Positions 1 to 9,392 of a stretch of 41,856 nt of DNA are shown here, one piece after another. The DNA is taken from contig MGJK01000005.1 of assembly GCA_001794215.1 (NCBI GenBank), positions 1 through 41,856 on the forward strand, given 5' to 3'. Position 1 is the first letter of the stretch. Every line of letters begins with the position of its first letter. Made by a program: the position numbers and the translations under genes. Origin of the DNA: Candidatus Yanofskybacteria bacterium RIFCSPHIGHO2_01_FULL_44_24 (GTDB lineage Bacteria; Patescibacteriota; Minisyncoccia; 2-02-FULL-40-12; GWA2-44-9). Below the pieces are notes generated by a model. The model ran no database searches. It was not told the origin of the DNA and was given only the letters and a program-made list of their open reading frames with translations.

Positions 1-1664
1 GATGCTATCTCAAAGAAAGCTTCGGGAGAAGAATCACCCAATCCGAATCTTCCTCTTGAAGCCGAGGAGAAGACGGCGAACAGGGAAGGAGTGGCGGTGT
101 TGTCCCAGAACTCGACATCATTGGAGAAGGAAGCGCCTGATCGGAATTCCCAGAAACCGGTAATGGTCTGATCGATAGCTCGGGAAGCGGGGCCGTTTGT
201 GTAATCTATCTTAACAACTACCTCGGCTGATCCGGAAGGAGTCACAGCAAATCCTCCAGCGTCAAAGGAAATTGATGCCACAGGATTTAATGTGCTCGTT
301 AACCCTTCTTTAACCTGAAGTGCACTACCGCCTCCACCTCCACCCGAAACAGTAGTACAAGAAAAAAGTCCGGTCCCGTCATCCCATTGGAGGGCATTGT
401 TTGAGCTGGAATCACAATCGCTTAATCCGGCTCCGTAATATTGCGAAGCGGAAGCCGTCCCCACCACTTCAAAGGTCGTATTGGGATCATTCGTACCTAC
501 GCCGACTCTATTATCCCCGGAATTTACAAAAAAAGTATTAGTATCCACTCCCAAATTACTGACTACGGAAAGAGTTTGAATGGTAGCCTGATTGGTAACG
601 GTTAGTATGCCTGTCGTAATCTCATTAGGACTAATGACAACATTCGGCTGGCCGCTAACTGGCATAACTTGCGGAAACGGATTAAAGCCGGGAGGCTGGA
701 CAATTGAAGAACGAAGATTTGTTAATTCTGAAGCTAAGCTGTCTATGCGCAAATCAGTTCCAGAAATCCGATCATATATTGTCCGAAGCTGTTCCGGCGT
801 TAAATCCTGAGTTAGCCTTATTTCTTGTCTTATTATTTTTGTTATTACGTCTCGATCAACGGTAGTAGCTCCGCCGCCATCGACAGCCGATTCAGGAGTA
901 GACATTGGGGTGGGTGCTGGAGTAGAGATAACGGCTAAACCGGAAGGAGTGGGAGTCAAAGTAACCGTGGGTTGACCTTCTCCGCCGAAGAAAAACGCAA
1001 TCGGTCTTTTTACCCAGTTTCTGGCCATAGACAACGCTCGACTGCCGATGTCCGGATTTTTATAAACAAAAATACCGCCCATAAGCGCCAATAGAATGGC
1101 TACCAACGCCAGGGCGGTATTCAGTCTCTTTGGATTAGGTTTCCTTTTTGGTTCTACGCTTAAGGAACCTTTGTTTTGAGCAGTTCTGTCGTCCCGTTGC
1201 GAAGAGACGTCATTACTACTCTGGTTATAAAGAACTGGGGCCTCAAAATTTAGAATGACATCGTTTTTCTGAGGCACTGAAGGAACTGGAAAAGAAAGAA
1301 CTGGCGGAACTTGCCTTTTATCCGACTGAGCTTCGGCATTGTCGGTTAATCTTGAACCGGAAACTTCTGCAGAAGCCAGAATTGCTTTAAGCTTGTTTCT
1401 GTTGGAATTGTACCTTTCTTGATTAGCAAGCGTAAGCGACTGCCTGTACTCAGCTAATGCGGTTTCGGAAGCATACCACTGCCCATATTTACCGTAGCGA
1501 ATAGCTTGGATCCGGCCGGTGCGCGCAAGCCATCCGATGTAGTCTTTGGCATAGCCGTATTTTTCCGATAAAACCTGCAACGGAAAAAACCCATCCTGCT
1601 CGGGAGCTGATTTGCTTTCTACTCTATCAATCCTTATTTCTTTTTCGTTATTGTCATTATGCAT
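1..1664 (-). CDS. Partial surface-anchored protein: N-terminal HTH/excisionase-like domain, one TM segment, then fibre-like exodomain (runs off window start)
   Basis: Open minus frame from ATG at 1664: MHNDNNEKEIRIDRVESK...PLQVLSEKYGYAKDYIGWLARTGRIQAIRYGKYGQWYASETAL (HTH-like), NTALALVAILLALMGGIFVY (TM), SGDNRVGVGTNDPNTTFEVVGTASA (tail-fibre-like). Missing from the ORF track because it is open-ended. Confidence 0.75.
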   Translation of the reverse strand, partial: MHNDNNEKEIRIDRVESKSAPEQDGFFPLQVLSEKYGYAKDYIGWLARTGRIQAIRYGKYGQWYASETALAEYRQSLTLANQERYNSNRNKLKAILASAEVSGSRLTDNAEAQSDKRQVPPVLSFPVPSVPQKNDVILNFEAPVLYNQSSNDVSSQRDDRTAQNKGSLSVEPKRKPNPKRLNTALALVAILLALMGGIFVYKNPDIGSRALSMARNWVKRPIAFFFGGEGQPTVTLTPTPSGLAVISTPAPTPMSTPESAVDGGGATTVDRDVITKIIRQEIRLTQDLTPEQLRTIYDRISGTDLRIDSLASELTNLRSSIVQPPGFNPFPQVMPVSGQPNVVISPNEITTGILTVTNQATIQTLSVVSNLGVDTNTFFVNSGDNRVGVGTNDPNTTFEVVGTASASQYYGAGLSDCDSSSNNALQWDDGTGLFSCTTVSGGGGGGSALQVKEGLTSTLNPVASISFDAGGFAVTPSGSAEVVVKIDYTNGPASRAIDQTITGFWEFRSGASFSNDVEFWDNTATPSLFAVFSSASRGRFGLGDSSPEAFFEIA

Positions 1665-2674
1665 GACTGGGCAGACAAAAGCTCCAGTCAGCGTAGAAAA
1701 AAAGACTTAAGTTATTTTAAGGAACGTAATACAAAGAGGATGTGAAATACTATTTGAAATTTTACCAACAAAGAGAATCTTCTTTCAGTTCTTTCTTTTA
1801 ATCAGGGTCGAGACCCTCGAGATCCGCGATATGATTAGTATTTACCTAATAATTATAACGCTCCGAACAACTGTCAGCAAATCAAGTTATCCACATAAAA
1901 TCTAAAGAATTGGAGACCCAGTTACATCTGTAAAAGTAGCCCTTATTTAAAGCCAGAAATATGCCCTTATAGAGCTCTCTTATTTACATAGTATAAACCG
2001 GCTATAAACAGAGTTATACACCGGATAAAATTTGAGTAAAAGTCTCCCCTGAGAGTTCTACTGAGATATTTACTCCATTCATAATATACCAATACATAAA
2101 GATTAATATCAATGTTTATGTATGTTACCTATAAAACAACAAGCTATCCCAGGTAAACGTGACGTAAACTGAATTTTAATAGGGCTTCTTCTCCTGATAG
2201 ATGTCTATACCTGAATAGAGTATCCTCTCTGAGGCCATTGAATGTGAGGCTTCTATCGGTTGAAGTAAGGTTATGATGACAAAAACGACTTGTTTTTATT
2301 TTATTTAAGAGCAGTACCATGTTGTGCGACTACGAGATCCGCGAGATGTGTAGTGTTTAAGCCATTTTTAAAATATCGGGAATTAAAAACTATAAATGTT
2401 TTATTTGATGAAAATAAAGAGTAATCCCATTTCTGTCCTATGTCGCACAAGCATAAAACAAAATGCTTGTTTTATAATTGATTATACACAATCCGCGGGC
2501 TCACGTCCGAGAATGAAGTCAGGCCCCCGGAGTATCTCCTCAGCCGAATCCCCCAGTTAGCGAAGGAAACGCGGAAAGTGGAAGTAGTTATATAAACCCC
2601 GATTTATTTTCGGAAGAAATTATGAAAAGAAATCGTAAAGCATGGCGTACTCCGGCCGTTAAGCCGCGGGGTAT

Positions 2675-3814
2675 CTATAGCCCCGCAGTGAGACATGTTA
2701 GGGTTTTACGGGCAGCTTCTTGCCAATTGAACCTTTTTACGGTTTCAAATCCTTGGAAAATTATTTTTGCTCTTAGCAGATCATCTGTCAGGATTGCCGA
2801 GATTGCAAAGCTTATCTCATAGACATTATAAGGATCAACTAAGACGCCCCCTCCACCGACCACTTCAGGTAGCGAGGAATTGTTCGAAACTACAACTGGA
2901 GTACCGCAGGACATTGCTTCAAGTGGTGGAAACCCAAAACCCTCAAAAAAAGACGGGTATACAAAAACAGATGCAAGGCTATAATAAGATGATCGATCTC
3001 CATCTTCTATATGATTTTTAAAAATTATCTGATCTTTATATTCCGATCTTGATGCCTCGTTAAAAATTTCTTTATACAGCCATCCCGGAGATCCGGCAAT
3101 CAATAAATGAAGGTTATCAAACTTTCCAGACTTTTTGAGAATACGAAAGGCTTTGATAATCCCGGTGATGTTCTTACGGGGCTCTAATTTTGCCAAAAAA
3201 AGTATAAACTGATCGGGCAGATTGTTTTTACTTTTAAAATCCTGCAATGCCCGATCTGTCGGTTTTTTGATCAATTCAGAAATTCCCGAATAAATGACTT
3301 CGACTTTTGCCGGATCAATCAAATACCGGTTGCATAGATCAGTTTTAGTTGACTTAGATACGGCTATGATTTTATCAGCAAAACGTAGTTGCTCTAGAGG
3401 TTTCATCTGAATATGCCACATATTTCTTCTCCACGAAAAGAAATCCGGAAAATATTCATATGAAAGATCGTGGAAGGTAATAACGCGCTTGCACTCCGGC
3501 GTTACAGCCGTTAATAAAAAATGGGGTGAGAAAAAAACATCGACTCCCCCGATCAGTTCGTCTACCCGAGGATAACCCAAGAAACTATTAGCAACAAAAA
3601 GGAGTTTATTGGGTATCTTTAGACGGTAAAGCTCTACGTTAGGCAATCTGATCCAGTCGTAATTCAGGGGCTCCTTTCGCAAAGACGAATAGAAAAGTTT
3701 GAATCTTATATTCCCGTTCAGGCTTAAAATATGAGAGAGCAGATTTTCGGTATATTCCTCGATTCCGCTCTTGGCATGGCTGCCTAAAACTCTTATGTCT
3801 ATACCTATTACCAT
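2675..3814 (-). CDS. Glycosyltransferase family 4 (GT-B)
   Basis: ORF 379 aa; FLAKLEPRKNITGIIKAF, YPSFFEGFGFPPLEAMSCGTPVVVSNNSSLPEVVGGGGVLVDP. Confidence 0.9.
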   Translation of the reverse strand: MVIGIDIRVLGSHAKSGIEEYTENLLSHILSLNGNIRFKLFYSSLRKEPLNYDWIRLPNVELYRLKIPNKLLFVANSFLGYPRVDELIGGVDVFFSPHFLLTAVTPECKRVITFHDLSYEYFPDFFSWRRNMWHIQMKPLEQLRFADKIIAVSKSTKTDLCNRYLIDPAKVEVIYSGISELIKKPTDRALQDFKSKNNLPDQFILFLAKLEPRKNITGIIKAFRILKKSGKFDNLHLLIAGSPGWLYKEIFNEASRSEYKDQIIFKNHIEDGDRSSYYSLASVFVYPSFFEGFGFPPLEAMSCGTPVVVSNNSSLPEVVGGGGVLVDPYNVYEISFAISAILTDDLLRAKIIFQGFETVKRFNWQEAARKTLTCLTAGL

Positions 3815-3846
3815 GAATTTAATACGATTATTTAGTCTATGCTTCC

Positions 3847-4929
3847 CTACAGCAGTTTGCCCAGCTCTTCCATGACATTCTTCTTAAAAACCTCTATACC
3901 GAATTTTTCAGCCTGAGCTTGGCACGCTTCTGGTTTAAAATTGGTCTGATTAAAAGCTTTTAGGGTCTCCATCAACGATGCCTCGGTTTGTTCATTGAAT
4001 AAAAGTCCTGTTTCGTTATTAATTACCGTCTCCGCCGCTCCGCCGGCATTGTAAGCAACGACCGGCCGTCCTGAGGCCATCGCCTCTAAGGGTACGATCC
4101 CAAAATCTTCTTCTTGGGGAAATACTACCGCCCTTGAGTGGCTGTATAGTTCTGCCAATTCTTGATCTGTGATCAGGCCGGTAAATTCAATATTGGACTT
4201 AGCCATCTTTTTTAGCCGATTAAGCTCCGGACCGATACCGGCTATTTTTAAAGGCCAGCCTAAGAGATTAAAGGCTTTAACGGCTATGTCGAATCTTTTA
4301 TAAGACACTAAGCGGCCTGCCATAAAGAAATAATCCCCGATCTTGTCGGAGACATAAAATTTTCCGGTATTAACCGGACAGTATATAACCCTTGAATCCC
4401 GGTGGTAATATTTGGTTATTCTGGACTTTACGAAATTAGAGATGGTCCAGAAATCATCAACCCTCATGGCCGCTTCCTTGTCCCACATCCTAAGATAGGT
4501 TATAAAGGGCGGGAGAATATTCTTTATGAATCGAGGATAGCCAAATTCTTCCATAAATTTATGGCTATCATCCCACAAAAATCTCGGAGGAGTAAGGCAA
4601 TAGCTGATATGACGGGTATTGGGTTTGGTAATGATTCCTTTGGCAAAGGAAGATGAAATCGACAATACCACATTATAATCCGAAAAATCAAACTGCTCTA
4701 CCGCCAATGGCATAAATAGGGGGAAAAGTCTGTGGTATCTTTTTATGAACGGGGCTTTCTGCAAAAAAGAGGTTTCTATATGCTTTCCTTCGAAAACCCC
4801 GCCCGTCGCATCCTTGTCATAAAAAAGCGTATAGATGGGCGCCTGCGGAAATAATGCAGACAACACCTGCAGAACTCGTTCCGCTCCTCCGAACTGATTC
4901 AAGTATTCATGGACCAGGGCAATTTTCAG
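3847..4929 (-). CDS. Glycosyltransferase family 4 (likely non-ATG start near 4929)
   Basis: ORF 351 aa from the internal Met; upstream in-frame codons extend it to LKIALVHEYLNQFGGAERVL, the usual family N-terminus; PQEEDFGIVPLEAMASGRPVVAYNAGGAAETV. Confidence 0.87.
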   Translation of the reverse strand: MKIALVHEYLNQFGGAERVLQVLSALFPQAPIYTLFYDKDATGGVFEGKHIETSFLQKAPFIKRYHRLFPLFMPLAVEQFDFSDYNVVLSISSSFAKGIITKPNTRHISYCLTPPRFLWDDSHKFMEEFGYPRFIKNILPPFITYLRMWDKEAAMRVDDFWTISNFVKSRITKYYHRDSRVIYCPVNTGKFYVSDKIGDYFFMAGRLVSYKRFDIAVKAFNLLGWPLKIAGIGPELNRLKKMAKSNIEFTGLITDQELAELYSHSRAVVFPQEEDFGIVPLEAMASGRPVVAYNAGGAAETVINNETGLLFNEQTEASLMETLKAFNQTNFKPEACQAQAEKFGIEVFKKNVMEELGKLL

Positions 4930-5003
4930 AAAATTGAGATTTTAGATTTAAGAATCAAGATTTAAGAATAGTCCTAAATCGTAAATCCTAAATCGTAAAT
5001 CTA

Positions 5004-6431
5004 TTATACTGCCGACTTGTCGAAAAGCATCTTTACCGCTGTTTTAGCGATAATCTTAAAATCCGTAAGCAATGACCAGTTTTCTATATAAAATCCGTCC
5101 AGAGCTACTTCCCGCTCAAAAGAAAGATCAGAGCTTCCCGAAACCTGTCCCAATCCTGTAACCCCCGCCTTTATGGCCAAAACTTTCTTATGGTGACGCT
5201 GATACATGGAAATCTCATCCGGTTGGTGGGGCCTCGGCCCCACCAGGCTCATATCCCCTTTTAAAACGTTAAAGAGCTGGGGCAACTCGTCTACTCTATA
5301 TTTCCTCAAAACCCTTCCCACCTTCGTGACCCGGGGATCATTTCTCATTTTCCACAGCGGTCCGGAATCAACCCGGTCATTAAACATAGACCTTAGATAG
5401 GGGTTCAAGACATGGGCATTATCAATCATCGATCTGAATTTATATAAATCAAACTCTGCATGACGGCTGACTCTTCTAAGCTTAACGAAAACGGGACCGG
5501 CAGTTTCCCATTTAATAGCGAAGGCACAGATCAAAAAAATAGGTGAAAGCACGATTAACCCTAAAGATGGACCTAAAATATCAATCGCTCTCTTGATGAC
5601 CCTGCCCCAACCGTCAAGGGCAGTTTTTCTGAATTCTATGAGAGGTAAGCCATTGATGATATCGGCATCGAAGTGGGCGGTAGAAACCTGATAAGGATCC
5701 GGAACGAATTTAAAAATAATTCTATTCTCCTGGCAAAAATCAACCAGATCCCTAAGTTGCCTCGGTGAATTGCTCGGATTAATCAAGACTACTTCATCAA
5801 TCTCCGATTTTCGAATTACGCTCGGAATGCTCCCCATCGAGGCCTCGTTTATCTGCTGAATTATCCGATAACCGGATGAGGGGTCGGATTTTATATCCCG
5901 GCAGAATTTATCAGCCGCTTCATTCTGACCGATTACAGCAACGCGATGTATGCCAAAATTATACTTGGAAACCAGAATAACCTGAAGATGGCGGATAATA
6001 AAACGACCTAAAAATACAAAAATAATTGCGAAGAACCAACCGCCTAAAACCAAAAACCTTGAGTCGAAGAGCTCCTGCCTTAAGAATATATAGATGATTA
6101 CGACCATAATTGCTGCCGATGAACCTATGACCACCTTAAAAAACTCGTCGGCCATCCTTCTCCTTACCTTAAGGGAATATAGTCCGGAAATGGCGTAGAC
6201 CGCTAAAAAGATCCCCGATACAGTCAATACAAGATATATGTATTTTATAAGAGGAAGATTGAACTCAAAAAGCACCGGCCGAAAGGTCGATAATATCTCA
6301 GTTCTTAAAAGATAAGTGGCGATGCCGGCGGCTGAAAGCATCACAAAATCAACTGGCAGTCTCAGAACATTAAAGAAAAGATCCGACTTTTTCATCCTGT
6401 TATAAATACCACGAAATGCTCCATTTTTCAA
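5004..6431 (-). CDS. Exopolysaccharide biosynthesis polyprenyl glycosylphosphotransferase (bacterial sugar transferase)
   Basis: 475 aa; N-terminal TM helices; KRAIDILGPSLGLIVLSP, KFRSMIDNA, LRKYRVDELPQLFNVLKGDMSLVGPRPHQPDEI. Confidence 0.93.
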   Translation of the reverse strand: MKNGAFRGIYNRMKKSDLFFNVLRLPVDFVMLSAAGIATYLLRTEILSTFRPVLFEFNLPLIKYIYLVLTVSGIFLAVYAISGLYSLKVRRRMADEFFKVVIGSSAAIMVVIIYIFLRQELFDSRFLVLGGWFFAIIFVFLGRFIIRHLQVILVSKYNFGIHRVAVIGQNEAADKFCRDIKSDPSSGYRIIQQINEASMGSIPSVIRKSEIDEVVLINPSNSPRQLRDLVDFCQENRIIFKFVPDPYQVSTAHFDADIINGLPLIEFRKTALDGWGRVIKRAIDILGPSLGLIVLSPIFLICAFAIKWETAGPVFVKLRRVSRHAEFDLYKFRSMIDNAHVLNPYLRSMFNDRVDSGPLWKMRNDPRVTKVGRVLRKYRVDELPQLFNVLKGDMSLVGPRPHQPDEISMYQRHHKKVLAIKAGVTGLGQVSGSSDLSFEREVALDGFYIENWSLLTDFKIIAKTAVKMLFDKSAV

Positions 6432-6441
6432 TGTCTACAAC

Positions 6442-6470
6442 TTGATATTTCTAAATAACTATTGTATAAT
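6442..6470 (+). promoter_or_regulatory. Sigma70-type promoter for rnpB
   Basis: TTGATA (6442-6447), 17-nt spacer, TATAAT (6465-6470), 8 nt before the RNA 5' end. Confidence 0.8.
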
Positions 6471-6478
6471 GCCAATAT

Positions 6479-6881
6479 CTTTGCAAACCAGGTAATCGCT
6501 CCGGCACACGCGCCGCGAGAGGAAAGTCCGAGCACCTGCTCTGAGTTTATCGAGGAGTCAAACAGGTAGTGGTTAACGGCCACCGCGAGTAATCGTAGAG
6601 GTGCGATCAGAAACGCCTTTTCCGAAAGGAACAAGGAAGCCCGATCCCGACGTAGACGGCTTAGCCCCGCCATAGGGATAAGAAGGCGGGGATGAAACGG
6701 CTAAATCCTTACTTAGGTGCAAGATCAGCGCTTCCGCCAACCCGGCGGATTCGAAAAGTTAGATCGCTATGATTCAATACTTATTGAATCGACAGGCTGA
6801 TGGAAACATTAGCCGCAGATAGATGATTACCTCTTCTACTTAACCGTAGAATAGACAGAACTCGGCTTATCGTTTGCAAAG
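6479..6881 (+). ncRNA. rnpB: RNase P RNA, bacterial type A-like
   Basis: GAGGAAAGTCCGAGC (CR-I) near the 5' end, ACAGAACTCGGCTTA at the 3' end, P1 helix CTTTGCAAAC/GTTTGCAAAG closing 6479-6488 with 6872-6881. Confidence 0.93.
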
Positions 6882-6883
6882 AC

Positions 6884-6911
6884 AAAAGAATCTCCTCGCG
6901 GAGATTCTTTT
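6884..6911. terminator. Intrinsic terminator, probably bidirectional (rnpB / rnhA)
   Basis: AAAAGAATCTCC-TCGC-GGAGATTCTTTT perfect 12-bp stem. Confidence 0.8.
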
Positions 6912-6913
6912 GA

Positions 6914-7387
6914 TTAGAGATCCAGTTTACCGCTCTCTCTATCCAGGGCCTGGTTTACTAATTTATCAGCACGAGCATTCTTATCCCGTAATACATGCCT
7001 GAACTCTGTTTTGCCAAAATCCATACGAAGATTATGAACTTCCAAAAAAAGTTTCTGGATCTTATCCTCTTTAACCTTGTACTCATGGTTCAACTGTTTC
7101 ACAAGAAGTTCGCTGTCCAAGTAAAAAACTACTTCGCTTTTTTCTGCGTTAGAACCGCCGGCTAATTGCTTAAGCTTTTTAAGCGCAAAAATAACCGCCC
7201 GGTATTCAGCTTCGTTGTTTGTAGTAATACCTATGTATTCTCCGTACTCCCTCCTTTGGCGAGACTCGCCCTCCTTTGGCGAGGCGGCCTTCCCTTCATT
7301 TAAAACCCCCTCGATAACAACGCCGATAGCGGCGGGACCCGGATTACCGCGAGAACCCCCATCTGTGTATACGGTATATTTGGACAT
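6914..7387 (-). CDS. rnhA: Ribonuclease HI
   Basis: 157 aa; YTVYTDGGSRGNPGPAAIGVVI, GEYIGITTNNEAEYRAVIFAL, DSELLVKQLNHEYKVK, NARADKLVNQALD. Confidence 0.95.
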   Translation of the reverse strand: MSKYTVYTDGGSRGNPGPAAIGVVIEGVLNEGKAASPKEGESRQRREYGEYIGITTNNEAEYRAVIFALKKLKQLAGGSNAEKSEVVFYLDSELLVKQLNHEYKVKEDKIQKLFLEVHNLRMDFGKTEFRHVLRDKNARADKLVNQALDRESGKLDL

Positions 7388-8233
7388 TTAAATATTTTTA
7401 TCCTTCCATGGAAAATTTTTAGTATCAGAGAGTCTGAAACCTGAAGATTCCTTATGTCCTCCTCCTCCGAATTTAGCAGCGATCTTGCTGACATCGACGC
7501 TCCCGTCAGACCTCAGGGAAACGCTCACCCTTCTCTTGGTTTCACTCCAGATAATGGCGATCGGCGGTTTTCGCTTTATCAGGGCCTCTCCCATTTGAGA
7601 AGCAAAAAAACCATTGGCATTAACGACATGGGTTTCATAACCCTCAAAATCAACCAGTCGGGCTCCGTTATCAATGATTTTTTGAATTACTTTTTCTTCA
7701 TACCGAAGCATGATCGCTCCCTTGGTAAAACACTCCTTTCTGGCCGTTTTGCTATCAAGATCCTCCGACAATTTATCCCATTGCTCGAAATCAAAATTGA
7801 AAGTATCTACATACATACCTATCTCCCTCGTCCCTTCGACATTGAATTTCCATAAATCCCGATCTTCGACGTAAGAAAGCAACATGGGCACCGGCTTATC
7901 CGAGTGAAAGTACTTCCATGCCAAAACTGATCCGGAATGACGAATATCGTATATGTAATCCTGGGTCAATTTAACAGACTTCTCTGCCGAAACATGGTGA
8001 TCGATTGCGGTTACCCTTTGATTATTTTTTAAAAGCTCTCCCATTACATCTTCGGGATAGGCAAAATCTATCAAATAAATCTCCTTGCCGGTCAGGCCTT
8101 GAGGAGGAGGCATCTGATGGTGAACAGGAATATATTCGGCCTTGCTGCCGAATTTTTTATGAGCCGCCCAAGCCCCTCCAAATCCGTCAGGACAATCTCC
8201 GTGGTATAGAATTACAATATCTTTAGAGATCAA
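7388..8233 (-). CDS. DHH/DHHA1 family phosphoesterase
   Basis: 281 aa; LYHGDCPDGFGGAWAAH, TAIDHHVSAEKS, C-terminal KFGGGGHKESSGFRL. Confidence 0.9.
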   Translation of the reverse strand: MISKDIVILYHGDCPDGFGGAWAAHKKFGSKAEYIPVHHQMPPPQGLTGKEIYLIDFAYPEDVMGELLKNNQRVTAIDHHVSAEKSVKLTQDYIYDIRHSGSVLAWKYFHSDKPVPMLLSYVEDRDLWKFNVEGTREIGMYVDTFNFDFEQWDKLSEDLDSKTARKECFTKGAIMLRYEEKVIQKIIDNGARLVDFEGYETHVVNANGFFASQMGEALIKRKPPIAIIWSETKRRVSVSLRSDGSVDVSKIAAKFGGGGHKESSGFRLSDTKNFPWKDKNI

Positions 8234-8318
8234 AAATCAAAAATCAAAAATCAAAATTTTGGTTGTCGCCAGGGGCGACCTCAATAATTTTAAGCTTTGA
8301 TATTTTACATTTTCCATT

Positions 8319-9392
8319 TTACTCATAGTACCCTAATTTTGCCAATCCGGGCAGTCTATCTCCGGCCAAAAATTCCAGCATGGCTCCGCCGCCGGTTGAA
8401 ACAAAATCAAATTTATCAAGAATATTAAACTTATTCATCGCGGCAACGCTGTCTCCTCCTCCAACAACTTTAAATGCTCCAGAACCGGCTATAGCTTTGG
8501 CGACCGCCTCGGTACCGCCGGAAAATCTTGAGTCTTCGAAAACTCCCATCGGCCCGTTCCAGATGATCATTTTCGCACCGTTAATAATGGCCACGTAATT
8601 ACTGATGGTTTTAGGGCCGATGTCAAGAAATCTGCCTTCAAATTCATTGAAATCTTCAGGAAGTACCAGTTTAGAGCTGTCCATATCGAGGCCTGATAGA
8701 AGTTGTTTGGAGTCAGAATCAGCTACGGAACCAAGTACGTTAGTGCCCTTTTCTTTCAATATGTCATTAGCGATAACTCCTGCCACCAATATCTTTTCGG
8801 CTTTATTGATGAAATTCTTTATAACCGGAATTTTCGTGGAAGCCTTGGCCCCTCCCATGATAACGACCTTGCCGGCCATTGGGGCGTCTAAACATTTTCC
8901 AAGTTCTCTGACCTCTTCTTCAACTATAAAGCCGGCATAGCTTTTTAAAAATTCTGTAACACCCGAAACCGAAGCATGGTTCCTGTGGCATACGGCGAAA
9001 GCGTTATTTACATAAATATCAAAACGCTTAGCCAGGTCCTTGGAAAATTTCATGTCATTTTTTTCTTCCCCGGAATATCTTCTTACGTTGTCGAGAAGAC
9101 AAAGAGACTCGTCTGCATTATGAAAATCGGATATCTCTCCTATTAACCGGACTTTTCTACCTAAGATCTTCTCGATCTGAGGCATTACCGACTGAAAAGA
9201 AGGGAGAGATGCTATGTGGGCCGCCATCGCTACCCTTGCACCGCCGGCAAGAAGATGATCGATTGTTTTTTTCTGTTTTTGAATTCTAAACGGTTCGGTT
9301 ACTTCTTCTTTGGCAACCGGAACGTCAAAATCGGTTCTAAGCAAAACCTTTTTGCCCTTGAGTGTTCCTATGTTATTTATGGTTCTAAGCAT
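8319..9392 (-). CDS. pgk: Phosphoglycerate kinase
   Basis: 357 aa; KVLLRTDFDVPV, VNNAFAVCHRNHASV, VVIMGGAKASTKIPVI, IWNGPMGVFE, VVGGGDSVAAM. Confidence 0.95.
   Translation of the reverse strand: MLRTINNIGTLKGKKVLLRTDFDVPVAKEEVTEPFRIQKQKKTIDHLLAGGARVAMAAHIASLPSFQSVMPQIEKILGRKVRLIGEISDFHNADESLCLLDNVRRYSGEEKNDMKFSKDLAKRFDIYVNNAFAVCHRNHASVSGVTEFLKSYAGFIVEEEVRELGKCLDAPMAGKVVIMGGAKASTKIPVIKNFINKAEKILVAGVIANDILKEKGTNVLGSVADSDSKQLLSGLDMDSSKLVLPEDFNEFEGRFLDIGPKTISNYVAIINGAKMIIWNGPMGVFEDSRFSGGTEAVAKAIAGSGAFKVVGGGDSVAAMNKFNILDKFDFVSTGGGAMLEFLAGDRLPGLAKLGYYE

Noticed and set aside
4930-5000. Possible CRISPR-like short repeats (aatcctaaatcgtaaat; also ~8226-8260, 11805-11875, 33262-33310)
   Set aside because: Short AT-rich tandem repeats with no unique spacers of fixed length and no cas genes; common filler between genes.
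6428-6673. 81-aa minus ORF
   Set aside because: Entirely overlaps rnpB and its promoter; no recognisable protein family.
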